DNA from: Toxotes chatareus
Taxonomy: Eukaryota; Chordata; Actinopteri; Toxotidae
Reading direction: 5' to 3'
Assembly (NCBI GenBank): GCA_016801885.1
Contig: CM028898.1
Span: forward strand, 4,695,677-4,759,676
DNA: 64,000 nt
The notes under the pieces: model-generated
The model's input: only the letters and a program-made list of their open reading frames with translations
Databases searched by the model: none
What the model was told of the DNA's origin: nothing
Made by a program: the position numbers and the translations under genes
Part shown: positions 24,270-36,331 of the stretch, in pieces
How positions within the stretch are numbered: the first letter of the stretch is position 1
Layout of the letters: every line of letters begins with the position of its first letter

Positions 24270-24551
24270 AGACGCCGTCCTACGCGGACCCAGACCTACG
24301 ATCAATAAATTATCGATTATTGTACATCACAACGGGACGCTAATATTTTAACTAGCACAGCTTTTCTAGTCTTTACAGTATCTACTTAGCGGACCTTACA
24401 GACCAATTGCATGCGAGTTAAGCCATCCCACGTGACGCTGCTCAGCCAATCAAATTCAAGAGTGAAAGCGCGACTCTGAATACAGAGATGAGAGGTGAGT
24501 GACAGGTGGAGAGGGAAGTTAGCGATACAAGGAGATGAGATTTATAGACAA

Positions 24552-24651
24552 GTGAGCCGGAGACAGGAAGAGAAGACAGCAAGACGAGTGAGCAGGAGAC
24601 AGATAGAGAAGACAGAGAGGCGAGTGAGTGGGAGACAGCGAGAGACGATGG
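24552..24651 (+). repeat. 36-bp minisatellite inside the hAT element, about 2.7 copies
   Basis: Units begin GTGAGCCGGAGACAGGAAGA, GTGAGCAGGAGACAGATAGA and GTGAGTGGGAGACAGCGAGA at exact 36-bp steps, the last one incomplete. The repeat is purine-rich and gives a spurious Arg/Glu-rich frame. Confidence 0.85.
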
Positions 24652-24681
24652 CCCTGACACCATTCCAGCCCAGACTTACTC

Positions 24682-24744
24682 TATATATATATATGTGTGT
24701 GTGTGTGTGTATGTGTATGTATATGTGTATATATATATATATAT
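24682..24744 (+). repeat. Compound (TA)n(TG)n(TA)n microsatellite
   Basis: TA run, then TG with TA interruptions, then a second TA run, all within the right part of the hAT element. Likely length-variable. Confidence 0.92.
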
Positions 24745-24780
24745 GAGACATTATCTTAAAATTTTAGTTGAATACCCCTG

Positions 24781-24788
24781 TACTACAC
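24781..24788. repeat. Target-site duplication, right copy
   Basis: TACTACAC directly after the element's ...ACCCCTG terminus, identical to the left copy. Confidence 0.9.
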
Positions 24789-26681
24789 AGTGAGTTGTCT
24801 GCATGAACTAGCTTACAGGCTTTGTGCCATATCATGGAAATATAAAGGAATAAGAAGGAAAACGAGAGTTTGATGATTGAAGAACTGATGAATAATTTGA
24901 GTTTCTGCTCATTTTTAAATGTATCTGACTAGAAGCTTGTCAGACTCTCTAGCTAAATGTAAGCTATATACACATGCCTGAGTGAGACACAGCAGAAGAG
25001 ATAATTTGGGTTTACAGTTTGAGGAGGTGTTGTACATGACTGCTGGGTTCAAACTTATACTTAGCTTGCAACTGTGGCATTGTGGCTGGTATTGTATCAC
25101 TGTGGCTTCTGTGCTGGCAGTCCTCACCACACATGAAGCTGCATGTGACCTGTGAAATACAGATGATGTGTGTGTTTGTGCAGTTCATACAGGTTGACCC
25201 TGTTGTGTGTGACTTTAAAGCAAAGCCCGATTTAGCAAAAAGACAACAAAGTTTTAATCGTCTTGTCCGGAGGGTTAAAACCATGGACGCCTGGAAGTGG
25301 CTATGTTTAGCAATCTCAGAGCTGGCTGAAAGCAAAATAATCTTGATGCTGTTTTTGGATGTGTCTTTTTCTTCATTTTCTGACAATGCACATTCCAGCT
25401 GAATAACAGGTTTTAACCGGTTGTTATTATGCAGTGTTATGTTTCAAATTCTTCGCCCTGTGTTCAAGACCAGCTGCTCCCTCTGCAGACTCAAAGATTT
25501 CATTCCAAAACACTGCATAGCAATTCTGGAAATAAAACATACTTCATATCCATTGCTTAAAAATAATATACTGGAAATTATGTCATCTGAAACACTATTA
25601 TTTCTTATGTCTCCAGCTATCAGAAAATTTCAGTATGTTCCATGAAGAGTTTTAATTTTAATGAAATAGCTGCATTTTTCAAATAGGTAATAGATTAAGA
25701 CTCCTTAGTCAGTAATGCTATTCACAATAGAAATTCCTTCTATTCCTGGCGCTCTTTTATTTTTCCCTGTACTTCACATAGAGTTGAAAGAGTGAGGAGA
25801 TCTTGTACACAAAGGTCTCTTTTGCTGTCACATCCTGACTTGCATGAAAGAATAAAAACAAAAAAACATAAAATAATGACTAACAGACAGAAGACATTGC
25901 GTAATACTGTACAACTTAAAACATATTTTACAGACAGCAACTTAATATAGTTCAAGGTGTGAATCAAAGAAGCACAGAGATTCTCCCTCAACATAATCAA
26001 CTGATAAACAGGCAGTAGATCCCTCATCTATATGAAGAAAAGGCTGATTATCACATTAGACATCAGAGTATTTTGCAAAAAAACGTTCCAGCTCTGATAC
26101 ATTTCAGCCAAGAAGTGTCTGTAGTGCTGATGCACAGAGTTTCACAATGAATGCAACAGTGCACAGAGCTGAGACACAGCTGTGAACGTGATTAAGACGG
26201 CGAAGAGTGAAAGAACCCACGAACAGTCACACCATTTTTTTGCTGTTAAACTGACTAACACTGGCAAATTAACCTCATGTAACAAAAGGTTTAACATCAG
26301 TAAAAAGCAGGGACTTGGCTAAAGCAGGGGTTATCGCGTGGTTAAAGATGTGATGACGACGTGTTGTACACAGTGTCCTCTCAGGCAGAAAAGAACACAA
26401 ACAGTTTCATCATCTTGCCCAAGAACTTGGCCTGCCTCAAGACTTATTTTTATCTGACAGGGCGGCAGTTCAACTTAAGCTGCTCAGCTCGTCCAACCAC
26501 TCCGTTTTTCAGGTTTATCAGATCACACTTAACATATTACGAAATTCCTCGTTGCAATAAGAAATAAATACCCTGAAATAAGAAATCCTATGTACACTAA
26601 AAAAGTTGTAACAAATTCCTCCCACAGCTGTGCACCACCTCATCAATCCCAGGTGTGTGACAGTGTCCCTGCCACCCTCTT

Positions 26682-26717
26682 ACACACACACACACACACA
26701 CACGCGCGTGCATGCGC

Positions 26718-26750
<33 letters not shown>
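26682..26750 (+). repeat. (CA)n microsatellite with CG interruptions
   Basis: Long CA run interrupted by CGCGCGTGCATGCG. The Z-DNA-prone alternation of purine and pyrimidine is unbroken through most of it. Open frames here consist of Thr-His repeats and are not genes. Confidence 0.95.
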
Positions 26751-27726
26751 GTCCTCCCTCAGACTGCCATATTGCTTTAGGTGGCAGTTGCAGTGGCTGC
26801 AGTGCTGAGGGGACCACACAGGCAGAACAGTTCAGAGAGGAGTGATATGGGGAAACACCAGAGCCGGGATGACTCTGTCCTCCCAGGCCGCTGGATATGT
26901 TGAGTCAGCCGCGTGTGGTTCAGGCAGAATATATTCAGCGTGTGTGTTTGTAGGTTTATGGTGATGGTTCTAAGGTCAGCAGACAGTGCTCAGTGGGAGT
27001 TGTAAAGTTATAACAGCGTATAGAACGTTACTTAACGCCACAGAGTGCGGGCTGTGTGTAACCTCTGGAACTAAGCTGTTTTTAACACTTCTCATCCTTT
27101 TGAAAATCCTGCTTGATTTCCCCTCAGTAAAATTCTGTTAATATAACATCAATAAGCTGAGCCAACTCTACTTTCACTCCATGTTCAGGCCTTTCAGACG
27201 GAGCTCCTCAGTGGCCTGTAGTCATTAATCCGTAGTGTTGGAGGTCTGCACGAAGATGGGATTATTCTCACCGTGTGTGTGCATGCTGGCGGAGTGCTTT
27301 CTGTGCATACACGGCCATGCGTGTGTGTGTTTACCCAGTTGTAATTGGAGCGCAGGTAGGCACAGAGTGTGTCATTTTGTCCTAATCTCCTCCCGGGCAA
27401 TTCAGCCAAAAACAGCCCCCCGTAGACCCTGCTTGACCCTCTGTCTCGGCTGCAATTACAAAGCCATACGACACACGCACACAATCACACACTACCAAAC
27501 CTGTCCAAATTCATCCTGCGCTAGACAGTTACCAGGACCTCCATGGGTGTGTGTTTCCAGAGGAGATGTGACCTTAATTGCTTAAGTCTTAAATTATCTT
27601 TAATTGTGCTCACTGTGTTACTTTATGGTAATGGTACGGGGGTGGGGTGGCCCGGTTCATGTTGGGCTATAGTTACAGCAGGAAACAGGGCAGTGAAAGG
27701 CCATGTAGTCACCTCCAGCTGAGTCC

Positions 27727-27750
27727 ACACACACAAACACACACACACAC
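27727..27750 (+). repeat. (CA)n microsatellite
   Basis: CA run with one A insertion (ACACAAACAC). Confidence 0.9.
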
Positions 27751-29737
27751 AGGCTAGTAATCAAGACACACAGGCATATCATTTACTTCTTCTGCTGTGA
27801 TAGATTCATATGCACTCAGAAAAATGAGTGTGGGCTTGCAAAGCACTCAAATATGCACACGCAAGGAGCTTATACTGTATGTATATTATTCACAAAGAAA
27901 ACACAAGATCCACATATTAAAATTACCTTCTAATTTTTGAATTTAAACATTCTAGCTCATAATGGAAAACACACACACTGTGTTGAGAAATGAATTCTCA
28001 GTAAGGCAGGAAGAAGGGTGTACTTGTTAATACTTACCTGTGTAGTAAACACATAGGCCTATCATCATTTTAGGAGACTATTAATTGTTAAGCAAAACTT
28101 CGATCAAAACATTTTTCCTGACAAAGCAGAGAGGGTTAAGTTGTTTCTTCTGCCCTTCCTGGTGTCTGCAGGGTCATCTCTAAGGCCACCGATCAGAGGC
28201 TTGGGGCAAAATCTAAATAAAATCACAAACCACTTGCTGTGTGGTAATTACTGAAGCCAACTCAGATATTTGGAAAAAGTGAGGGGTGCATGTCAAGTTA
28301 TAAAATATTTTGTACTGCAGCTATTTGATTGTAACATCGTGTTTTATTTCTGTTCTTTGTTTTTTTGGATTGTGACTGCAAGTCGAATATCAGGGAAATC
28401 TCATCTCATCGAGTCAAATTTATTAAGTCTGTTTGTGTTCTGTGCTTCTTAAATGGCGCCACGCATAAAACTTACTTTGTTTTAAGCTGTCGACCAGGTA
28501 GACACAGACAAAACGTCAAGTACAGAGAACAGGGAGGATATCTGAGGTTGTGTATTCATCCAAGTTCTTTTAGTTTTCTAATGAATGATTAGTGGCTGGA
28601 ATTCAGAGCTCTGCAGGGAGGAAGCACTTCATGCTGGAGGACAGCCAGTCTGAACAGAATCCTTTTCCAGTCATTATCTTCTTCTACCAGTGTGGAGTTT
28701 ATGGATTTATACTGAAGGTCCACGGCTTGATTGATAACTGTCTCTGTTGAGGTTTTTGTGGTTGGTGTTACACTGCTTGAATGAAGAGCATGTTTTTTTC
28801 TGTGTGTTATTTTTTTTTTCATCTGGGTCCAGACAGCTGACTTCGGGTCAGGAGCACCACTGGCCCCAATGAAAGCTGAGTATCTACTCTATGATCTAAT
28901 ATGCAGCTTGAGAACAGTCCATGGAGTGAGCTTACAGTACAATATTAAACATGTCACTCACAGAATAGAATCTGAGAGACAGTCATTTGTTTGAGGCACA
29001 AAAAAAAAAAAATCTCACTGGTTGAATTAAACCTCAGTGGGTGGAGTCAAACTGTTTTTCTGGCTGATTACTTGGAGCTCAGTCAAAAAAAACCAAGGGT
29101 CAAGCTCATATTATGTATCCTCACGCATGTATTTACAAGTAATAGAAAACATGCATCTTTGCTATTTGGCTTCATTGACCTTTCAGGGTCACGAATGCCA
29201 AGATTATGAAAAAGTGTCATAACTATTTATATTGTTCAGTTAAAGAATATTTTGACCATGGTTTCGTCCGTTTGCCAATTTGCGCTCCAAAAAGCTGTCT
29301 GTTCGCTGATCCTGCTGAGATTTAACTTAACCAATGAGATTATTTCTTGCTCCAGAGCGGTCCTGCCTCAAAGTGAAGCTGCTTTAAATTAACTCCAAAC
29401 AATACAGAGACTAAAGCAGGAGAGGGAAGATCAGCCATTGTCTGTAACTGCTGTGAGCCTCCAATCAGCAAAGAAGAGCATCTTATCTAACTGACAGCAT
29501 GAAAAGGACATTTCTAGTGGCAAGAAATGATTTGAGCCTGGAGTCATTGTCCTGTGTAATATCATCTGTGTTAAATCAGCACGAGAGTAGTTGCTCCTCA
29601 CCACTGGATATCACACAGGTGTGTGTATTACAACAGCAGCTGTCAGACTGACAATCCCCGAGTGTCAACACGTTGGCATAACAGCCCCCCAGCCCTCCCC
29701 ACCTCCCTCCATCCTTCATCGTGTCTTTTTATTTCAG

Positions 29738-29830
29738 AGGCCAGGGTGAGGCTGGGTGACGACAGCGAGAGGTCAGAGCTCGACGTGCTTTGCGATGTTA
29801 ACCCACTTCTATCACTGGCTCAGGGCATGT
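29738..29830 (+). CDS. Weak exon-like frame after a strong acceptor, unidentified
   Basis: A pyrimidine-rich stretch ending CTTTTTATTTCAG precedes a frame that reads ARVRLGDDSERSELDVLCDV, followed by ten more residues and a TGA. The other two frames stop within 7 codons. The composition (charged, few hydrophobics at the start) is more protein-like than most frames here, and it would have to be a terminal exon because no donor follows before the stop. No polyadenylation signal is evident nearby and I recognise no family. Chance is the more likely explanation. Confidence 0.12.
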
Positions 29831-30898
29831 GACTGTATGGATATTAGTATATTAGATATTCTGATTATAATATTCATTTTTGCAGTTTTAAGCGTATTAT
29901 GTAAATGAAAGAACAAATGAAAGAGTCTGCTCTCTCAAAACTAGGCTTTTCATTGACTAGTGTCCAGAGTCGGGTGATAATTCTCTGTGGGTTTGTCACT
30001 GCATGTGACCCCTTTCACATACATGCAGTCATGTGATCTATTGTTGATATAACATTTTTAGTTATAGCAGCTTTAAACGTCCAAACTCCATTTTCTGTTC
30101 ATGTCAAAAATTAGCATAACTTAATTGGTGTTGAAAGACCATGGTTACAATGTTAGTTATAAATGTTAGTTTACCACTTACACAGTTATTTCACACTTAA
30201 ATTATTTTCCCTATAAATGAATCCACCAGAGCAACGGTCTGATTTTTCTTAACCTCTATTCCAGTGCAAAAGTGCAACTTTTTACCATTTGTTTTCATAA
30301 TCAACAATATAACCCTAACTTTGCTAAAGAAAAAAAAAATCACCTCCTTATTAAAATATTAAAAAGTGTTTATGTTGTATGATTTATTTTGTTTGAAGAT
30401 GGTGGAAATTTTCCAGCAGCACCAGTTAGAAACACACAACATACCTGGAGGCCATAAATCTCAGAGCGATCACAGTGAAACCAACGTCAGGGAATGTTTG
30501 CTGAAATAGTTTATATTGACAAACATAAACTATATGGGTGGGAGAGGCACTTAATGCAAAATATAGCACGTTGCCAGGTACATTTCTGTGGCTTTCCAAC
30601 CTCTGTATGTGTAGTGTATGTATGCATGCATGTGTGTGTGTGTGTTGACACACTTATAGCTGGATATTTCACAGGTTTGGCATAAGTCCTTTACTTATGT
30701 GTGGTCCCTCTGTAAACATGTCAGTGTTGGAAACTTCTCGACATGCATGCACGATACACACAAACGCACACAACCAGCATTCGTGCATACAGTGTGAGAA
30801 TACAGTTCATTGCTTTAACTCAGAACATGGCAGTGTGTTGTTGCTGTATACTCACATAACAAACATGCTTTCTTCATCTTTCTCACTTTACTCAGTGA

Positions 30899-30916
30899 AC
30901 ACACACACACACACAC
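30899..30916 (+). repeat. (AC)9 microsatellite
   Basis: Perfect AC run. Confidence 0.92.
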
Positions 30917-32424
30917 TGTTAGTAACATGAACTCTGGGTCCTAGTGTGATAATCCATATTGTCTGCCCTGACAGCCTCCTCTTTCCCTCCTGTTTGTGCT
31001 GGCTGCTGTCAGATTGATTTAAACTATATGTGTTTTTATCACATAATTTTTGAGGCGAAGTCAAAAGGCTTCAGTCAGCTTGAAAGTTTAAAGTCATGTG
31101 ACTTTTCCTGTTTGTGCTTTGTGAGTGTGTTGTGTTTCCCTGGGCTCTGAATCACCCACCGTTGTGACAAAACACCCAGCTGCGAGGCTGATGGTGATAA
31201 TAGCCGGCACACTTTGGCATTCCCACCACTGCCCCCGACCCCCAGCGTGTGTCGTTTTCATGGCTGATAATGAAATCTTCACCTAGTGTGCAGCGTCATT
31301 ATTGACTCTACAGCTTCTCCAAGACTAATTCTCTGCAAAATTTACTGTTTAACCTCATTGTTTAATTCATTTTCATTGCCAGATTTTGAGAAATTGGTGA
31401 AAATGATCCTTGTTTCATGATCCCAGCAATTTGAAGCTGTTGTTGCACAGTAACTGCTTAAAATTTGATTTTCACCAGTACAGTCATATTTTGTTGTTAT
31501 TATCCAGAGGTCAGTGGCTTTGTGTTGCTGTCAGTGGATTCAAGTTTTTATTTAAAAAGAGCCGAGCTGCATGGTTCAGTTGATTAGATAGATGACTGGA
31601 TTTTTGAAGGTTGATAAGTTTGACTTTTATTTACCCCAGTCAGCTGTAAAGCAATCATATTGATCAAACACACTATGTCTTTATCTGCTTCTGTTTCACA
31701 AGCCCAGACACATATCATATATTTAACTCCATGTTTTCCTTTGGGGAGTATACCATTTTTTCAGTTCATTTAAATTTATAAGAATCAAATGAATGGAAAT
31801 CTTTTTTTTTTATCCCCCTCCTCTTTTTGGCGGGGGGAGTTTTATGGCTAGAAAAACAGAATTTGTGGTTTCGACGGTCGAGGTTTGATGCAAACGGCTT
31901 TGGAACCTTTTATGCAACCTGGCGTCCAGGAGACTAAAGAAAATATTTTGCTTTCCACCCTTTTGAGCCTTTTAGCCTCTGCTAGGGGAAAAGGAGAGAG
32001 GGGCTGAAAAAAAAAAACCTGTGGTGGAAAAAGAAATCTCTCCAAGGTCAAATGTCCTGAGTGGGATGGCTGCCAGATCTGCTCCATAACCACTTTGCTC
32101 ACACACAGTTATAAGCAGAACACACACAGTTACACACATACACACACAGGTGGATGGACATCAGACCTGGACATACTGCAGGGACACACATATAACTTTT
32201 AGTACATGTAATCTGGAAAGAACGAAAGAAAGAAAGTGGATGTACGGCACGGCAAATGCATGCATGTGTGAAGCAAAGTGTGTGTGTGTGTGAGGAACAC
32301 AAAAAAAGAGTGCAAACAAATGCATGTTTCCTCATCACAATCCTGTCTTTGTGCGCAAGTGAACATGTTATGCTTCCACGGTGCTTTACGCTCATTGAGA
32401 AGTCTAATCTGTGATTAACCATGA

Positions 32425-32475
32425 TGTCATACACACAACACACACACACACCCAACACACACATGCATGCATATA
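32425..32475 (+). repeat. Imperfect (CA)n and (TGCA)n tract
   Basis: CACACACACACACCC, ACACACACA and TGCATGCATATA in succession, an interrupted purine-pyrimidine repeat. Similar looser CA-rich sequence precedes it at 32.10-32.15 kb. Confidence 0.8.
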
Positions 32476-34514
32476 CAGTAAGTGCACTCACACTCACAGT
32501 CCCATAGCCTGCTGTGTGCAATTAGGATGCAGCGTGTGGTGGCTTAATGTAAAGTCCATTACTTGAGATCGGAGGCTGATTGCATTCAGAGGTCATTTTC
32601 GTACGTGGCTCCCCCAGGACGCGCTCGGCCACACAGAGGACACACTGCTCTACTGCTGCTAGACAGGGGGTGATGGGCTGGTGTGTAGGCCAGATACAAG
32701 TACACCGGTGATCCTGTGTCACCTATCTGGTTTTTAAAATATATATACTGTGTCCAGAGTTTGCTTTTACCACCAAATGGCAGATGTGCTGCACCGGCAG
32801 ATGTTACTCAGACTTGTTTCATGTTTTGGAGGACGAAATGTCAAGTCAGCAACAGACAGCATGAGCTATTATTACCATTATATTTTTATTGCCTTTGTGA
32901 TTTAGTGGCTCAATTTTGAAACTCAGTCATCACTTCATGACTGAGTCCCTGTTGACATTCACCACAAAGGAGAAGATGAAAACATTCAAAGATTTCCTCC
33001 AGACATATTTTAAGACACATTATATTTGGCTTTGAATAATAATTTGTGTCTTTTCTATTTTTTCACCCCAAAAAGTTAAAGTTATTAAAGTTACATGTGC
33101 TCCTTCTCCCTCAGTGAAAATTCAGAAATGATTAATATGGAAATAAATTGTGTTACATTTCAGAAGTTTAACTACTGGATACGAGATGTCTCCCACTAAA
33201 AGTCCATTTTCAGTGGACGTGCTCTGGAGGTTTAGAGTGGCTTGGCTTGTGAGTAGAGTATATGGTTGTTAAAGATTAGCATTGTTGAGACAGTATCATC
33301 AATGCATGGAGTGATGGAAGAAGTATTCAGGTCCTGCACGAGCTTGTGTAAACTTTTTGCTGCATTAAGGGGGACACCTCTCTGTATTTGTAGATCTTTG
33401 TCTCCTCCTGACGAGGCATAGGACTATTCAGGTTTGGGTCTGTGGTGCTTTTTCATCTGACACTTCATCCAAACACCTTCAGTTCATCTTGCAGCAGGAA
33501 CATGGTGTGAAGTTTTCTCAGGCTGCCGCTGCTCCTGCTGATGGAGAGCTCTGTAAGATGACCCAGGAACCAGCTGGAGCGGCAAATAGATGAGGTGTGC
33601 GAGTCTGTGTGTGTGTGGGTGAGAGTGTGTGTTGATCCATGACTTCATAATTACCTGCTGCTCTCGGGGGAGCACCCGAGTGCTGCTGGTGACCTAAGCA
33701 GTGACCTCATCAGTGACATCACAGCTGATGGGGCTCCGCTTCAGCTCAGAGGCAAAACAGGAAGCTATGATTGAGTACATGCGGGGCCACGTGTGCGTGT
33801 GTGTTCGTAGCTCCTGTGTGTGTGTGGGCTTACTTCTGTATTCATGAGTGTGTGTATGCATATTTAAACTCAGTGTGTGCATCTTTGTCTACGATAGTGC
33901 TTCCTTCAGGCTCTGCCCACACTGCAGCTCCCTGTTCTGTTTTTATTTCCCTCCACATGACATAAAACATGAGGTTTTCTTAAATGTAAATGTGAGTATT
34001 ACAGGCGCCAGTTCAGTTCTGTGCAAGCTCGGACACCCGACAGTTGTGAGCCCCCATGGGGACACTGTTGTGATATAACCACACTGAGAGAATGACCTGA
34101 CAGTCTCCTTTAGCTTTAGACCACTTGGTGGTTTTACACAGTGATACAGTGTGAAAGTGCATCATTTTTGCATCACCATGAGAACTGCTGCCATAAGACT
34201 TACTTGACTTCATAACTCTCTAATCGAGACCTTAGCAGTAAACTTCCTGTCCAAAAACAAGCAGACCTTTTTTAAAAATGAAAAGTAGAGTTTCCCTGTG
34301 GCATCAAACCATCCATAACCACTGCTGAGCAACCCTGCCTTTGAAAGAGGCTGAATTAGGATGTATTTGCATTGTCTGGCTCGTGAATATAAGCCAGTTA
34401 TACACTCATCTTTGTTTTAAAGATACTGAAGTGGGGGCAGCATCGTCTGTGATGCACCTGAGGGGACGAGCTCAGCCCAGCAGGGCGCCGTCACGCCTCT
34501 GATGTTTCCTCCAG

Positions 34515-34582
34515 CTCCCATTGACACCTCAGGTCTCCACGATGCCCCTGATGACCAACCCGGCAGCTCTTATGAGTCTGCT
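34515..34582 (+). CDS. Speculative small exon, first of an exon-like pair
   Basis: Preceded by CTCTGATGTTTCCTCCAG, a plausible branch point, pyrimidine tract and acceptor, and followed by a GTGAGC donor. In one frame it reads PIDTSGLHDAPDDQPGSSYE then SA, ending on a codon boundary. The next acceptor lies 125 bp on, and the frame that opens there is in the matching phase. The segment is richer in G+C than its surroundings. No family is recognised. Phase agreement has a one-in-three chance of being accidental. Confidence 0.15.
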
Positions 34583-34623
34583 GTGAGCAGCAGAAAGTGC
34601 TGGAGGGTGGGGTCATGTGGTTA

Positions 34624-34636
34624 AGGTCAGAGGTCA
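34624..34636 (+). promoter_or_regulatory. Perfect DR1 nuclear-receptor motif
   Basis: AGGTCA, one G, AGGTCA. Direct repeats with one-base spacing are bound by RXR heterodimers, HNF4 and COUP-TF type receptors. It lies inside the 125-bp interval between the two speculative exons. Function not shown. Confidence 0.4.
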
Positions 34637-34707
34637 GAAGTTAGGGCTCCAGCAGTGAGGTGCTGATTAAACGGTGCCTTCATCTCTCTCTGATCCTGAC
34701 CTCTCAG

Positions 34708-34815
34708 CCGGACATCAAGAGAGGGAGGCTGAAAGATGAGACAGGAGCTCGACACTTGCATGTGCTCATAGTGACTGATCCACTCATGACCACTTCAGCA
34801 CCAAGAACTCCTTAG
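34708..34815 (+). CDS. Speculative terminal exon, second of an exon-like pair
   Basis: The interval before it ends TCTCTCTGATCCTGACCTCTCAG-like, a strong acceptor with a candidate branch site GTGCTGATTAAAC upstream. The frame reads PDIKRGRLKDETGARHLHVL, 15 more residues, then TAG. Both other frames stop within 10 codons. The interval to the preceding segment would be a 125-bp GT-AG intron, a usual size in teleosts. No polyadenylation signal was found close downstream and no family is recognised. Confidence 0.15.
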   Translation, partial: PDIKRGRLKDETGARHLHVLIVTDPLMTTSAPRTP

Positions 34816-35844
34816 TAATATATGATATGTGTCCTCCTTAGTTGTAAGTAAGGCTGCTACAAATGATTACTGTCTTTATCTGTGGCTTATTTTCCCCTCA
34901 ATTAATCAATTAATCATTTGGTTTGTAAAAAGACAGAAAATTCTAATAGATGCAGATCAAAACTTCCCACATGTCTAGAAATTGTCAACCATGCTACCCC
35001 AAAGACGTTCAGTTAAAAATCACTGGAAAACCAGAAACTTAAAAAAAAAGAAAAAAGAAAACTCAGAGCCATTTATCAGATTAATTTTCTGTGGATCAAA
35101 TGAACCTTGTTTGGTGGCAGTGATCTCTTTGGTTTGAACACGATGGCTGGTTATCATTACTCTCCAGTCCCTACAAGACTAATGAGCAGCTCGTCTTGCA
35201 CTAGACAAACTCAGTGACTCGTCTGTTTGCTAAAGGCCAGTAAACTATGATCATTGTAGAGTTTGCATAAAATACATTGTGTGCCATCTTTATTTTCCCT
35301 CATATTTCCATGTGACCCCAGATCCTTGGTGTGTGTGCAGTTTTTGACATTTGTTTATTTCTTTGGCTCTTGATGCTGTACAGTACATGCCCTTTCAAAT
35401 CGTTCAATCTTTATCTTCTCTTTCTGTTTTCAACTCTTTGTTTTTTCTCTGCCTCGCCTTCCCACACCTCATTTCTCTTTGCCTTGGCATCTTGCCTTCT
35501 GCACTCCCCCTGGCCCAACCTCTGTCTGTATATACTTTCATAGGTTCATATACTCTAGTTTTAGAGGCAGTGGGCTCTTGTTGGTCATTAATACCCAAGT
35601 TAAATGGTCTGTGACTCTCTCTGGCCTGGCGAGGAGGCAAAGATGTATAGGTGTAGCTGGTGCTGTTGCTTCCCCAGCAACCGCAGGGTTGTAGCCTCGG
35701 ATGTTGAACAGCAATTGCCCTGTTTGCCCACAGTATGTAAAAGCTAGAAGGCAGAGATGGATATGGCTGGGAAGGGAAAGACACGTGGTGACATGTATGT
35801 TTGGAAAAAGGGGACAGGAAAGCTACCTGAGTGAATGTGGTCTT

Positions 35845-35925
35845 ATTAGTTTAGGTGGTTGAGCTGCCTGCCTCCACCCGGTGCATCACTGGTTCAAACC
35901 TGGGTTTAACTGCTGCCCTTAGAGA
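35845..35925 (+). repeat. Possible tRNA-derived SINE head remnant
   Basis: TTTAGGTGGTTGAGCTGCCT resembles an A-box region, and CTGGTTCAAACCTGGG downstream matches the B-box (GGTTCAANNCC) well, with spacing close to that of a tRNA. The acceptor stem does not pair and no poly-A tail or target duplication was found, so it would be an old remnant. Confidence 0.4.
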
Positions 35926-36317
35926 CACTGTGGTTTCAGAGATTTACACTTAGCATAATTATGGACTCCAAAGACGACATATTTACACGGACTTTGCATC
36001 TGAAGGAACCGTGGTCGTATTTGGCAGCGGGGGCCGTGGCAATTACTGGTGTTTCCCAATGAAAAATTGCAATAAATTTGCTTCCACCTTCAGCAAACTT
36101 CGACAAACTTTTGGGACAACAAATCAACTGACCGCCGCGCTTCCATCCACAGGCCACCTAGGAGACGCAACCCCCTGCATTCCCTCCCCCTCCTTCTCCT
36201 CATGAGGAGTCATTACGAAACAAAAACTCCTCTTGTTTTCTGCTCTCTCTCAACGCATTTCATTTCCCACTGCAAGCTACCGGTACTCAGACTCCGTGTG
36301 TCACCATGGGTGTCATG

Positions 36318-36331
36318 AAAAAAAAAAAAAA
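36318..36331 (+). repeat. Poly-A run (14 nt)
   Basis: First of several homopolymers in 0.8 kb. Confidence 0.9.

Larger units (their letters stand above)
24228..24780. mobile_element. Non-autonomous hAT-type DNA transposon (553 bp)
   Basis: The left end is CAGAGGTCACTAAC and the right end, read inward on the other strand, is CAGGGGTATTCAAC. The two share the CAG-GGT...AAC pattern (9 of 14 identical) of Charlie/Ac-like hAT terminal inverted repeats. A perfect 8-bp duplication, TACTACAC, flanks the element, as hAT transposases produce. Just inside the left end lie two back-to-back 12-bp palindromes and a CpG-rich subterminal zone. The middle carries a purine-rich 36-bp minisatellite, and near the right end sits a TA/TG compound microsatellite. 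No transposase frame is present, so it was mobilised in trans. The intact duplication and surviving CpGs suggest relatively recent insertion. The exact hAT subfamily was not determined. Confidence 0.88.
24789..34500. other. Non-coding stretch, no gene seen
   Basis: Unique AT-leaning DNA with many (CA)n/(TG)n tracts. Open frames up to about 140 codons on the minus strand near 32.1-32.5 kb are built from CA-repeat sequence and rejected. One acceptor-plus-frame coincidence at 29.74 kb is listed separately. A 24-bp scrap ATGGAAGAAGTATTCAGGTC at 33.31 kb resembles the start of the GTAAATGTAC teleost repeat. Confidence 0.6.

Noticed and set aside
32099..32521. Open frame of about 140 codons on the minus strand
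   Set aside because: Built largely from CA/TG repeat sequence, giving Cys/Val/His-rich composition typical of repeat translation.
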